From Nocardioides panaciterrulae (GTDB lineage: Bacteria; Actinomycetota; Actinomycetes; Propionibacteriales; Nocardioidaceae), in NCBI RefSeq assembly GCF_013409645.1, contig NZ_JACCBG010000001.1, positions 3,966,001-4,030,000 on the forward strand: 64,000 nt of DNA, in the 5' to 3' direction. The notes under the pieces are model-generated. The model ran no database searches and was not told the DNA's origin. It saw only the letters and a program-made list of their open reading frames with translations. Position numbers and translations under genes: made by a program. Shown here piece by piece: positions 23,101 through 31,481 of the stretch; within the stretch, counting starts at the first letter, position 1, and every line of letters starts with the position of its first letter.

Positions 23101-24660
23101 ATGTCGATGCCTGTTCGGGTGCGGGCTGTCTCGGTCGTGGCACTCGCCGCGTTCGCTCCGGCGCTCGCCCCCGCCGTCGCTCCCGGCGCCCTGCTCGCGT
23201 CGGCCGGTTCCGCGGTCGCCGCGACCACCACCGGCTCGTTGTCGGTGACCCCGGCCCGCTACATCGCCGGGCAGGCGGTCCGGTTCCGCGGGCACCTCGG
23301 CAACCGGGCTCGCGCCGTGCACCTGCAGTCGAACATGAACCGCCCCGGGGACACCTGGGTCGACGTGCCCGACTCGGCGTTCCGCACCGACGACACCGGC
23401 GACTTCGACTTCTCGTTCCGCGCGCCCGCGATGTTCAACCTCAGCTACCGCGTGGTCGCAGGCGGCAGGGCGACCCCGTCGTACCTGTTCACCGCGAGCC
23501 CCCAGGAGCTGACCCTCACCCCGCTCGGCGGGGATCCCGAGTACCCGTTCTACCGCGTGCCCGCCGGCACCCCGTTCACCGCGGTGGTCGACACCACCCC
23601 CTCGGTGCGCGGCACCTTCGGCACCCCGCCACCGATCCCCGGCCGGACCGTGACGCTGCAGGAGCGGACCGCCCCGGACCGGTGGGAGACCATCGGGACC
23701 GGCACCACCGACGCCGACGGCCGGGCCCTGTTCACCGTGACCGCGCCGGCCTCGGGGACCGAGGTGCTCCGCGCCCGCCAGGAGCGGTGGACCGAGGGCG
23801 GGAGCGAGATCGGCTGGTTCGCGTCGTTCCCCGCCTACTTCGCGGTCTCCGGGGACGGCACCGTCGACGAACCGAGCACCCACGCGACGGTCCGCGACCG
23901 GACCCCGCAGTCGCCGTACCGTCCCACGGCCTCCCAGCACTACCGGTGGGGGCGGGTCCGGTACGACTTCGCCTGGGAGCACGGGCAGGACCTCGACTCG
24001 CCCCCGTCGAAGGGCGATGTCCGCGGCGGCCGCTGGCGCGACACCTCCGACGGCACCGGGCGGGCCACGCCGTTCAACGGCGGACTGGTGCTGCAGAGCA
24101 AGCTCCGGCACGTCGGTCCGGGCGACCGGGGCACGACCACCGCGACCATGCACGGCGCCGCGCAGCGGTACGGCCGGTGGGAGTTCCGCCTCCAGGGCCG
24201 CACCTGGGAGACCGGCGCCCAGCCCTACCGGTTCCGGCTCGAGCTCGTCCCGGCCCACTCGGAGGTCACCGACTGCTCCCCGCAGAGCATCGTGCTGGCC
24301 GACGTGACCATGGGGTCACCCGGGCTGGCGTTCGGCGTGCGATCCCAGAGCGCCGGCACCGTGTGGCAGCGGCGCCTGGCCCACGTGCGCCTGGCCGACC
24401 AGCCGTTCAACGTCGCCGTCGAGGTCGCCAAGGGCCACCTCACCTGGTTCCGCGACGGCAAGCCGATCGGCAGCGTGACCGACGATCGCGCCCAGCTCGG
24501 GGTCAAGCTGGTGCCGCGGCTGAGCCTGATCGGCGAGCCCGACGTCGAGATGAACGGCGCGCAGGTCAACTCCGACTGGCAGCGGTCCTGGACGCTGCGT
24601 CACGGCCGGCAGGTCACGAGCCGGAGGGCGCTGCCCAGCGCCCCCTACTCCAGCTGCTGA
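23101..24660 (+). CDS. Secreted protein with C-terminal GH16-like beta-sandwich
   Basis: A 519-residue secreted protein. A Sec-type signal with an Ala-rich core covers about the first 40 residues. Residues 45-250 look like two immunoglobulin-like repeats (VTPARYIAGQAVRFRGHLGNRA and VTLQERTAPDRWETIGTGTTD). The last 230 residues resemble a concanavalin/GH16 fold: HGAAQRYGRWEFRLQGRTW, then FNVAVEVAKGHLTWFRDGKPIG, as in GH16 where an active-site strand follows. The expected ExDxxE catalytic motif is missing; the matching strand reads SIVLADVTMGSPG. It may therefore bind polysaccharide rather than cut it. The function is inference. Confidence 0.65.
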   Translation: MSMPVRVRAVSVVALAAFAPALAPAVAPGALLASAGSAVAATTTGSLSVTPARYIAGQAVRFRGHLGNRARAVHLQSNMNRPGDTWVDVPDSAFRTDDTGDFDFSFRAPAMFNLSYRVVAGGRATPSYLFTASPQELTLTPLGGDPEYPFYRVPAGTPFTAVVDTTPSVRGTFGTPPPIPGRTVTLQERTAPDRWETIGTGTTDADGRALFTVTAPASGTEVLRARQERWTEGGSEIGWFASFPAYFAVSGDGTVDEPSTHATVRDRTPQSPYRPTASQHYRWGRVRYDFAWEHGQDLDSPPSKGDVRGGRWRDTSDGTGRATPFNGGLVLQSKLRHVGPGDRGTTTATMHGAAQRYGRWEFRLQGRTWETGAQPYRFRLELVPAHSEVTDCSPQSIVLADVTMGSPGLAFGVRSQSAGTVWQRRLAHVRLADQPFNVAVEVAKGHLTWFRDGKPIGSVTDDRAQLGVKLVPRLSLIGEPDVEMNGAQVNSDWQRSWTLRHGRQVTSRRALPSAPYSSC

Positions 24661-24665
24661 GACAC

Positions 24666-24685
24666 CCGCACCGGGGTCGGTGCGG
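24666..24685. terminator. Hairpin terminator between convergent genes
   Basis: CCGCACC at 24666-24672 pairs with GGTGCGG at 24679-24685 across a six-base loop, immediately after the secreted-protein stop codon. Confidence 0.5.
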
Positions 24686-24699
24686 CAGGCGGAGGCCGG

Positions 24700-26232
24700 T
24701 CAGCGCAGGGCCATGGAGCCGGAGAGGTCCGGCTCCCAGGGCAGGCTCGCGTCCTCGGCGATGCGCTTGTCGATCGCGGCCGCGACGTCCTCGGGCCACG
24801 GGGCGGTGCGCCGGGTCTGCATGTCGACGTGCAGGAAGATCTCCTCCATCACGAAGCTGACCCGCCGGTGCGACTCGTCGAGCAGGTAGACCAGGGCGTG
24901 CACGGCCCGCTCCGAACGCCCGAGCAGCCGCACCCGCGCCGACATCCGGTCGCCGGTGCGCAGCTCGGCGAGGTACCTCAGGTGGTGTTCGGCGGAGAAG
25001 CACGCGTGCCCGCTGGCCGGCCAGTTCTGCGGGATCCCCAGCGCGACCAGGGACTCGTCCAGCCCCTCGCTGGCGATGCCGGTGTAGTGACGGACGTTGA
25101 GGTGGCCGTTGACGTCCTCGAAGGCGATCGGCACGGGCTGTTCGGCGTACGCCGGCATCCCGGCGAGCTGCTCGTACGTGGGGTGGGGTGCTCTCACGGG
25201 CGTGACCCTACCGGGACCGGCCGGATCCGCTACCGCGACGGCGTGGACACACGTCCGGGCCCTCGGCTCGTAGCCCAGGCCCGCGTAGAGCCGCAGCGCC
25301 CCCGAGGAGTTGGCGGTGTCCACGCTCAGCGCCGCCGCCTCCAGGCCGGAGGCGGCGAACCGTCGCAGGGACTCGCGCAGGAGGGCGCCGGCGATGCCCC
25401 GGTGGCGGTGGGTCGCCGCGACGGCCAGCTCGTCGGTATAGCCCTCCGGGACGCCGGTCGCCTCCCAGTCCTGTTCGTAGGCGCAGTTCAGCGCGGCTCC
25501 GACCACCGCGTCGGTCTCCTCGTCGAGCGCGAGGACCGACCACCCGGGCCGGAACGCCCGGGCGGTCACCGCTTCCTGCCACATCTGCGGAGTCCGGTCC
25601 ACATGACCCCAGTGGTCGCGGAACGCGGCGTCCACCATCGCGTGGATCTCCTCGCTGCGCGCGCTGTCCCAGTCGACGACGCGTACGCCGGGGACGGCCG
25701 GGACTGCGAGATCCACCCCCAGCGGGCGGGCCATCTCGAAGAAGTAGCGCTCCACCGCCAGCCCGTGACGCTCGGCCAGGTCGCGGACGTCGGCCTGGTC
25801 CACGGGCGCGTGCAGGCGCATCACCAGTGGCCCGAACCCCTCGCGCCGGGTGGCCCGGTCCCAGGCCAGGCCGTGCGCCAGCTGCCACCGCAGCACCGCC
25901 GTGCCGAGGCCCTCGCCCCGGCGGTCCGGCCGGACCGCGCCCCCGAGGTGGACGCCCCGCCTCTCGGTCACGACCCGGTTGCAGCCGGCCCAGGCCACCG
26001 CGACGACCCGACCCGTCTCGTCGGAGCCGACCAGCGTGTCCTCCTCGGGTCGGGACCGCGGAGAGTCCCAGAACTCCTCCAGCCCCGCGAGTGACCGGCG
26101 CTCCGGGTTCGCGTCGTACGCCTCGCACTCGGCGTAGAACTCGGCGACGGCGGGGAGGCGGTCCCGCTCGAGCGGCGCCCAGGTCAGGCCCGGAAAGGCT
26201 TCCAGCGCGGCACGGGCGTCACGCTCACTCAT
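24700..26232 (-). CDS. Fusion of two GNAT acetyltransferase domains and a hotdog thioesterase
   Basis: A 510-residue protein in one uninterrupted frame. The first GNAT domain spans about 15-170, with acetyl-CoA motif AVRPDRRGEGLGTAVLRW. The second covers about 180-330, with motif AATHRHRGIAGALLRESL and SGALRLYAGLGY. After a short linker, residues 345-490 form an acyl-CoA thioesterase/4HBT hotdog domain with FEDVNGHLNVRHYTGIASEG, where the Asp/Asn-His block is typical. Tandem GNAT proteins are known, such as mycothiol synthase, but fusion to a thioesterase is unusual. An internal GTG near 25195 could start a separate thioesterase. The ATG overlaps the DedA gene end by 8 bases. Substrates are unknown. 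Confidence 0.8.
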   Translation of the reverse strand: MSERDARAALEAFPGLTWAPLERDRLPAVAEFYAECEAYDANPERRSLAGLEEFWDSPRSRPEEDTLVGSDETGRVVAVAWAGCNRVVTERRGVHLGGAVRPDRRGEGLGTAVLRWQLAHGLAWDRATRREGFGPLVMRLHAPVDQADVRDLAERHGLAVERYFFEMARPLGVDLAVPAVPGVRVVDWDSARSEEIHAMVDAAFRDHWGHVDRTPQMWQEAVTARAFRPGWSVLALDEETDAVVGAALNCAYEQDWEATGVPEGYTDELAVAATHRHRGIAGALLRESLRRFAASGLEAAALSVDTANSSGALRLYAGLGYEPRARTCVHAVAVADPAGPGRVTPVRAPHPTYEQLAGMPAYAEQPVPIAFEDVNGHLNVRHYTGIASEGLDESLVALGIPQNWPASGHACFSAEHHLRYLAELRTGDRMSARVRLLGRSERAVHALVYLLDESHRRVSFVMEEIFLHVDMQTRRTAPWPEDVAAAIDKRIAEDASLPWEPDLSGSMALR

Positions 26233-26845
26233 CCTCGGCCTGCTTGCGCCGGCGCCGGCGGACCCGCCACACGACCAGCGCGACGATCACCACGACCGCG
26301 ACGACGACCGCCGCACCCTCGCCGATGGAGGAGGCGACCTTCTGGTAGGAGGCGCCGGCGAAGTAGCCGACCAGGCAGAAGGTGATGCCCCAGCTGATCC
26401 CGCCGAGGGCGTTCCAGAACAGGAACGTCGGGTAGTGCATCTTGCTGAGACCGGCCAGCCCCGGCATCACGGCCCGGAAGAACGCGGTCCACCGGCCGAG
26501 GAAGACCGCGGGCCCGCCCCGCCGGCGGAGCAGGTCCTGCGCCTTGTCGAGCCGGCCCTGGTGCTTGCGGAGGATCTTCAGCTCCAGCACGCGCCGGCCC
26601 AGGTGCTTGCCGACCTCGTACCCGACCGTGTCGCCGACGACCGCGCTGACCACGACGACCACGATGAGCGTGCCGATGTTCAGGTGGCCCCGGCTCGCCA
26701 GGAAGCCGCCGAGCAGCACGGCCGTCTCGCCGGGAAGGACGAAGCCGACGAAGACGGCGGCCTCGCCGAAGGTCAGCAGGGCGATGATCGTGTAGGCGAC
26801 CGCGGGCGGCACGGACCGGATCGCGTCCAACACGCTCTGCATCAT
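26225..26845 (-). CDS. DedA family integral membrane protein
   Basis: A 206-residue membrane protein of the DedA/VTT family, linked to lipid scrambling and flipping of undecaprenyl phosphate and to membrane homeostasis. Typical features are FVLPGETAVLLGGFLASRG near residue 37, GDTVGYEVGKHLGRR near 70 and FLGRWTAFFRAVMPGLAG near 118, which carry the conserved Gly and Arg residues. A basic C-terminal tail (RVRRRRRKQAEDE) faces the cytoplasm. The stop codon lies inside the start region of the GNAT-thioesterase gene, so the two are likely co-transcribed. The first of two adjacent ATG codons at 26845 is used. Confidence 0.93.
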   Translation of the reverse strand: MMQSVLDAIRSVPPAVAYTIIALLTFGEAAVFVGFVLPGETAVLLGGFLASRGHLNIGTLIVVVVVSAVVGDTVGYEVGKHLGRRVLELKILRKHQGRLDKAQDLLRRRGGPAVFLGRWTAFFRAVMPGLAGLSKMHYPTFLFWNALGGISWGITFCLVGYFAGASYQKVASSIGEGAAVVVAVVVIVALVVWRVRRRRRKQAEDE

Positions 26846-26960
26846 TCCGAGGAATGTACCTGCGGCTCCCGCGCGGACGGCCGCACATCGACGGCCCGCC
26901 GCGGTCGTAGATCCCCCACCGGCCACCGCACGCGGACCGGGACTGTGGCAATCTGCGGAG

Positions 26961-28082
26961 GTGAGCCTTCCCCGCCCCGACATCGATCCCGACGGCCTGC
27001 TCGAGTACTCGGTGGTCTTCACAGACCGGTCCTTGAACCACATGTCCGAACGCTTCGTCGGGGTGATGCAGGACATCATCGACGTGCTGCGCACGACCTA
27101 CGCTGCCGAGACGGTCGCGGTCGTCCCAGGTGGCGGCACCTACGCGATGGAAGCCGTCGCCCGACAGCTGGCGACGGGGCGGCGCTGCCTCGTCGTACGC
27201 AACGGGCTGTTCTCCTACCGCTGGTCGCAGATCTTCGACGCCGGCGCGGTGGCCGCCGAGACGACCGTCTGCAGCGCCCGCCCGGTGTCCGATGAGCGCC
27301 ACGCGCCCTGGGCTCCGGCTCCGGTCGACGAGGTGATCGAGACCATCGAGCGCGTCCGTCCCGAGGTCGTCTTCGCGGCGCACGTGGAGACCGCAGCCGG
27401 CATGGTGCTGCCCGACGACTACGTCCGCAGGGTCGCCGCGGCGACCCATGCAGCCGGCGGGCTGTTCGTCCTCGACTGCATCGCCTCGGGGGCGCTGTGG
27501 GTAGACATGACCGAGCTCGGCGTCGACGTGCTGCTCAGCGCCCCCCAGAAGGGATGGAGCGGCTCGCCGTGCGCGGGTTACGTGATGCTCAGTGCGGCCG
27601 GACGGGCCCAGGTCATGGCGACGACCTCGACCAGCTTCGCGGTCGACCTGCAGAAGTGGCTGACGATCACCGAGGCCTACACCCAGGGCCAGACCCCCTA
27701 CCACGCCACGATGCCCACGGACACGCTCGCGCACGACGCGGCGCTCATGCTCGAGACCCGCGACGCGGGACTCGGCGAGCTGCGCCAGGCACAGCTCTCC
27801 CTCGGCACGCGGGTCCGCGCCGTGCTCGCGGAGCTCGGCTTCGCCTCCGTCGCCGCCGAGGCGTTCGCCGCCCCGAGCGTCGTGGTCGCCTACACCGACG
27901 ATCCCGAGATCCGCAGCGGCGCGAGGTTCAAGGCGCAGGGCCTCCAGGTGGCCGCCGGCGTCCCGCTGATGTGCGGCGAGGGCGCGGACTTCTCCACCTT
28001 CCGGGTGGGGCTCTTCGGCCTCGACAAGCTCACCGACGTCGAGGGGACCGTGGCGCGGCTCAGAGCCCACCTCGGGCACTGA
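26961..28082 (+). CDS. Class V aminotransferase (alanine-glyoxylate aminotransferase-like)
   Basis: A 373-residue PLP enzyme of the class V aminotransferase group. The PLP-binding lysine is in LLSAPQKGWSGSPC near residue 197. Substrate and cofactor contacts are in VVPGGGTYAMEAV near 57 and LFVLDCIASGALWVDM near 172. The N terminus, DPDGLLEYSVVFTDRSLNHMS, is characteristic of an actinobacterial subgroup. It should transfer an amino group from alanine, serine or a related donor to a 2-oxo acid such as glyoxylate. GTG at 26961 follows GGAG with almost no spacing, so the exact start is uncertain. It is monocistronic. Confidence 0.88.
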   Translation: MSLPRPDIDPDGLLEYSVVFTDRSLNHMSERFVGVMQDIIDVLRTTYAAETVAVVPGGGTYAMEAVARQLATGRRCLVVRNGLFSYRWSQIFDAGAVAAETTVCSARPVSDERHAPWAPAPVDEVIETIERVRPEVVFAAHVETAAGMVLPDDYVRRVAAATHAAGGLFVLDCIASGALWVDMTELGVDVLLSAPQKGWSGSPCAGYVMLSAAGRAQVMATTSTSFAVDLQKWLTITEAYTQGQTPYHATMPTDTLAHDAALMLETRDAGLGELRQAQLSLGTRVRAVLAELGFASVAAEAFAAPSVVVAYTDDPEIRSGARFKAQGLQVAAGVPLMCGEGADFSTFRVGLFGLDKLTDVEGTVARLRAHLGH

Positions 28083-28088
28083 CCCGGC

Positions 28089-28391
28089 CTAGCGGTGCTG
28101 CATCGCCCAGGCCAGGTCGATCGCCCTGCGAACCGCCCCGGGTTCCGCATGAGCGAGATAGGCCTCGAGCTTGTGGTGAGCCTCCATGCGAGGCGGTACG
28201 CCGAAGCTGTCCGGGTAGGTCTCGAGCAGCGACTCCCGCTCGCTCATCGGGACGCGGATCACCAGCGTGTCCTGGTCATGCAGGCGCACGACCAAGCGGT
28301 CATCGACGTACCAGGCCGGTCGCGCCTCGGTCCCCTTGCGCTTGACCCCGGGCAGCGACTCCGCGTACCGACCGACTTCGTCAGGGGTCAT
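28089..28391 (-). CDS. MmcQ/YjbR-like protein
   Basis: A 100-residue protein with the fold and layout of the MmcQ/YjbR group: [22 protein letters not shown] at the start, the [22 protein letters not shown] strand pair and [13 protein letters not shown] near the end. It is shorter than the copy at 21467-21820 and the two differ in sequence. No catalytic residues are recognised. It is convergent with the aminotransferase gene, with six bases between the two stop codons. Confidence 0.75.
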   Translation of the reverse strand: MTPDEVGRYAESLPGVKRKGTEARPAWYVDDRLVVRLHDQDTLVIRVPMSERESLLETYPDSFGVPPRMEAHHKLEAYLAHAEPGAVRRAIDLAWAMQHR

Positions 28392-28502
28392 GAGCAGGAG
28401 CCTAGGCGCGCGAGAAGCCTGACGTCTCCGGGTAGTCTTCTCACGGCCTCGTCGGCCTCCCTGTTCCAGTCGATCCCGAGCGCCTCCTGGGAGGAGCAGA
28501 CC

Positions 28503-28973
28503 ATGGAAGCAAGACCGCCGGTCCCGCCCTTCGGCCGTGACGACGCGATCAAGAAGGTGCGCGGCGCGGAGGACGCTTGGAACACTCGCGACCCGGAGCG
28601 AGTGGCGCTCGCGTACAGCCCGGACAGCCGATGGCGCAACCGTTCGGAGTTCCTCACCGGTCGTGCCGCCATCGTGGAGTTCCTGACGCGGAAGTGGGCC
28701 AAGGAGCTCGACTACCGGCTGATCAAGGAGATGTGGGCTTTCGACAGGGACCGCATCGCGGTCCGGTTCGCCTACGAGTGGCACGACGCCGAGGGCTCGT
28801 GGTTCCGCTCCTACGGCAACGAGAACTGGCTGTTCGACGAGTACGGGCTGATGATGCGACGCCATGCCAGCATCAACGACGTCCCGATCGACGAGGGGCA
28901 GCGGAAGTTCCACTGGGACCTGGGCGGACCGCGCCCGGCGGACCATCCCGGGCTGAGCGACCTCGACCTGTGA
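28503..28973 (+). CDS. Nuclear transport factor 2 family protein (DUF1348)
   Basis: A 156-residue protein of the SnoaL/NTF2 fold group, DUF1348 branch. Hallmarks are [25 protein letters not shown] at the start, then [40 protein letters not shown] and the end [21 protein letters not shown]. The cone-shaped fold can bind small ligands, but no catalytic role is established for this branch. ATG at 28503 follows a GGGAGGA ribosome-binding site. It stands alone between an MmcQ-like gene and a membrane-protein gene. Confidence 0.9.
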   Translation: MEARPPVPPFGRDDAIKKVRGAEDAWNTRDPERVALAYSPDSRWRNRSEFLTGRAAIVEFLTRKWAKELDYRLIKEMWAFDRDRIAVRFAYEWHDAEGSWFRSYGNENWLFDEYGLMMRRHASINDVPIDEGQRKFHWDLGGPRPADHPGLSDLDL

Positions 28974-29084
28974 CCTGAGCCGACCCGGGCGCAGCGCTCG
29001 GGCCTCTTGGGGCTGACCAAGGCAACGGCACCCGGTGACTCATGGGGGGCACGCTGCGGCTCAGGGGTTCGTACCATCCGAATC

Positions 29085-29561
29085 ATGGACTGGGCCGGGT
29101 GGGCGGTGTTCGGACTGGTGGCCACCTCGGTGCTGACCGCGGTCATGACCACCGCGCAGCTCGCCGGCCTCACGCGCCTGGACCTCCCGCTCGTGCTCGG
29201 CACGATCCTGACCGAGGACCCGGACCGGGCCCGGCTCGCCGGCTTCGTCATCCACCTCGGCGTCGGTCAGGTCTTCGCCCTCGGCTACGCCTTGGTGTTC
29301 GCGCTGCTGCACCGGGCCACGTGGTGGCTCGGTGGGCTGCTGGGACTCCTGCACGTGGCCGTGGTGCTGATGGTGCTGCTGCCGGTGCTGCCAGGACTGC
29401 ATCCGCGGATGGCCTCGCACCGGGCCGGCCCGGTGAGTCGAGCGGTGCTGGAACCGCCGGGCCTGTTGGGCTTGAACTACGGCGTCCAGACGCCGGTCGT
29501 CGCTTTGGCCGCCCACCTCGTGTACGGCGCCGCGCTCGGTCTGCTGCTCCAGGCTCGATGA
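29085..29561 (+). CDS. Multi-pass membrane protein of unknown function
   Basis: A 158-residue protein with four predicted transmembrane segments: VFGLVATSVLTAVMTTAQLAG, GFVIHLGVGQVFALGYALVF, LLGLLHVAVVLMVLLPVLPG and PVVALAAHLVYGAALGLLLQ. The layout, with a conserved TDLPLVLGTILT-like loop and a HP-rich turn before the last helix, recalls small actinobacterial membrane proteins without a named role. ATG at 29085 is chosen as the first start that begins at a hydrophobic segment. The GH15 gene begins two bases after its stop codon, so they are likely co-transcribed. Confidence 0.7.
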   Translation: MDWAGWAVFGLVATSVLTAVMTTAQLAGLTRLDLPLVLGTILTEDPDRARLAGFVIHLGVGQVFALGYALVFALLHRATWWLGGLLGLLHVAVVLMVLLPVLPGLHPRMASHRAGPVSRAVLEPPGLLGLNYGVQTPVVALAAHLVYGAALGLLLQAR

Positions 29562-29562
29562 G

Positions 29563-31341
29563 ATGACACCCATCGCCGACTACGGCCTGCTCGGGGACAC
29601 CCGCACGGCCGCCCTGTCCTCGAGCGACGGCTCGCTGGACTGGATGTGTGTGCCCCGGTTCGACGGCGAACCCGTCTTCGGTCGTCTGGTCGGGGGATCC
29701 GCCGCCGGAAGCTTCCGGCTCGGACCCGCCGTACCGCTCCCGGTCGCCGACCGCCGCTACCGGGAGCACACCGCGACCCTGCAGACCTCGTGGGCCGCAC
29801 CAGACGGGCGCCTCACGCTGACCGAGGGCATGGTGGCCGACGTCGGCGGCCAGCTGCTGCCTGCCACCCTGCTGGTGCGCCGGCTCTCCGCCGAGGGCGC
29901 GCCCGCACGAGCGCGGGTCCACTTCGACCCCCGGCTCGGTGAACGGCATCGCCCGCCCCGGGTCCGGCGCCGCGGCACGGACCTGGTGTGCGAGTGGGGG
30001 ACGCTGGCCCTGTCCCTGACCTGTGAGGAGGGGGCGGCCCTCGAGGTGGGGAGGTCGACGACGCTCACGGTCAGCCCGGGGCGGCCCGTGACCTTCGTGG
30101 TCACGATCGCCCATCGCGAGCCCCTCGTCCACGTCAGTCCGGACGCGGCGTGGGCCCTGCTGGAGGCGGACGGGTCCCGCTGGGCGGCCTGGGCCGGACG
30201 GGTCGACCCGGACCTACCGTTCCGCGACGCCGTCATCCGCAGTCTCCTCACCCTGCGCCTCCTCACCTACTCGCCCTCGGGCGCGCCGGTCGCCGCCCCG
30301 ACCACGTCACTGCCAGAACAGCCGGGTGGACTCCGCAACTGGGACTACCGCTACGCCTGGCCCCGCGACGCGAGCATCGGGGTCGCGGCGTTTCTCGGGG
30401 CCGGCCTGGGCGACGAGGCCCGCGGCTTCTTGTGGTGGCTCCTGCACGCGAGCCGGCTGCAACGTCCCAGGTTGCCGGTGCTGCTCACGTTGGACGGACG
30501 CCTGCCACCGGCCGAACGGAGCCTGCGCGGCTGGCCCGGCTACGCGGCCAGCACGCCGGTCCGCGTGGGCAACGGCGCCGCCGACCAGCACCAGCTCGAC
30601 GGCTACGGCTGGGTCGTCGACGCGGCCTGGGTCATGGTTCGGGCTGGGCACCCCCTGTACTCAGAGACATGGCGGGCCATCCGCGGCTTCGTCGACCGGG
30701 TCTCGGAGCGGTGGAGCGAGCCGGACGCCGGGATCTGGGAGATCCGCGGGGACGCCGTGCAGCACGTCCACTCCAAGCTGATGGCCTGGCTGGCGGTCGA
30801 CCGCGGGCTGCGCATCGCCGAGACACATCGCCTCTCGGACCGCCGGCGTCGACGCTGGCTCGCCGCGCGAGACGCGATCGGCGTCGACGTCAGGGCGGCG
30901 GGGTACAGCTCGGCCCTCGGCAGCTACACCCGCAGCTATGGCTCACCGGACCTGGACGCGGCGCTGCTCGTCCTGCCACTGGTCGGCCTTGAGGACCCTC
31001 ACTCCAGCCGGGTACGGGGCACGGTGGATGCCATTCGTGAGCGGCTCTCCGCAGGCGGACCGTTGCTCTTCCGCTACCCGCCGGGCCGGGACGGGCTCGA
31101 CGGGACCGAAGGCGCGTTCCTGCCGTGCTCGTTCTGGTTGGTCCGGGCCCTCGCCTGCACCGGCCGGCGAGACGAGGCCCTCCGGGTCTTCCAGGACCTG
31201 CTCGCACGTGCCAGCTCGCTCGGGCTGTACGCCGAGGAGATGGACCCGACGACCGGCGCGCATCTGGGCAACTTCCCGCAGGCACTGACCCACGCCGCAC
31301 TGGTGCAGGCCGCCCTGGCCCTCCGCGAGCCCGAAGCGTAG
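29563..31341 (+). CDS. GH15 family glucoamylase/trehalase-like hydrolase
   Basis: A 592-residue glycoside hydrolase of family 15. The N-terminal domain starts MTPIADYGLLGDTRTAALSS, typical of the trehalase-like cap found in actinobacterial GH15 enzymes. The (alpha/alpha)6 barrel contains RNWDYRYAWPRDAS near residue 262, which positions the substrate. Candidate catalytic glutamates lie in AGIWEIRG near 390 and in EGAFLPCSFWLV near 518. Such enzymes hydrolyse alpha-1,4/1,6-glucan ends or trehalose. The gene directly follows a small membrane-protein gene. With mal and glg/tre genes in this window it fits an alpha-glucan and trehalose theme. The substrate is unresolved. Confidence 0.9.
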   Translation: MTPIADYGLLGDTRTAALSSSDGSLDWMCVPRFDGEPVFGRLVGGSAAGSFRLGPAVPLPVADRRYREHTATLQTSWAAPDGRLTLTEGMVADVGGQLLPATLLVRRLSAEGAPARARVHFDPRLGERHRPPRVRRRGTDLVCEWGTLALSLTCEEGAALEVGRSTTLTVSPGRPVTFVVTIAHREPLVHVSPDAAWALLEADGSRWAAWAGRVDPDLPFRDAVIRSLLTLRLLTYSPSGAPVAAPTTSLPEQPGGLRNWDYRYAWPRDASIGVAAFLGAGLGDEARGFLWWLLHASRLQRPRLPVLLTLDGRLPPAERSLRGWPGYAASTPVRVGNGAADQHQLDGYGWVVDAAWVMVRAGHPLYSETWRAIRGFVDRVSERWSEPDAGIWEIRGDAVQHVHSKLMAWLAVDRGLRIAETHRLSDRRRRRWLAARDAIGVDVRAAGYSSALGSYTRSYGSPDLDAALLVLPLVGLEDPHSSRVRGTVDAIRERLSAGGPLLFRYPPGRDGLDGTEGAFLPCSFWLVRALACTGRRDEALRVFQDLLARASSLGLYAEEMDPTTGAHLGNFPQALTHAALVQAALALREPEA

Positions 31342-31481
31342 TTCCGGCGGCTCTCCTCCTCGTCGACAGGCCCTTGGCGCTGTCGGCCTGCTCGACGCCG
31401 CCGGCGCTCGGTGATTCGGCACGAGGGGCGGAGCGTACTGTGCGACTTGACGAGCCCGCCCTCTCTCCAGAAGGCCCCACC

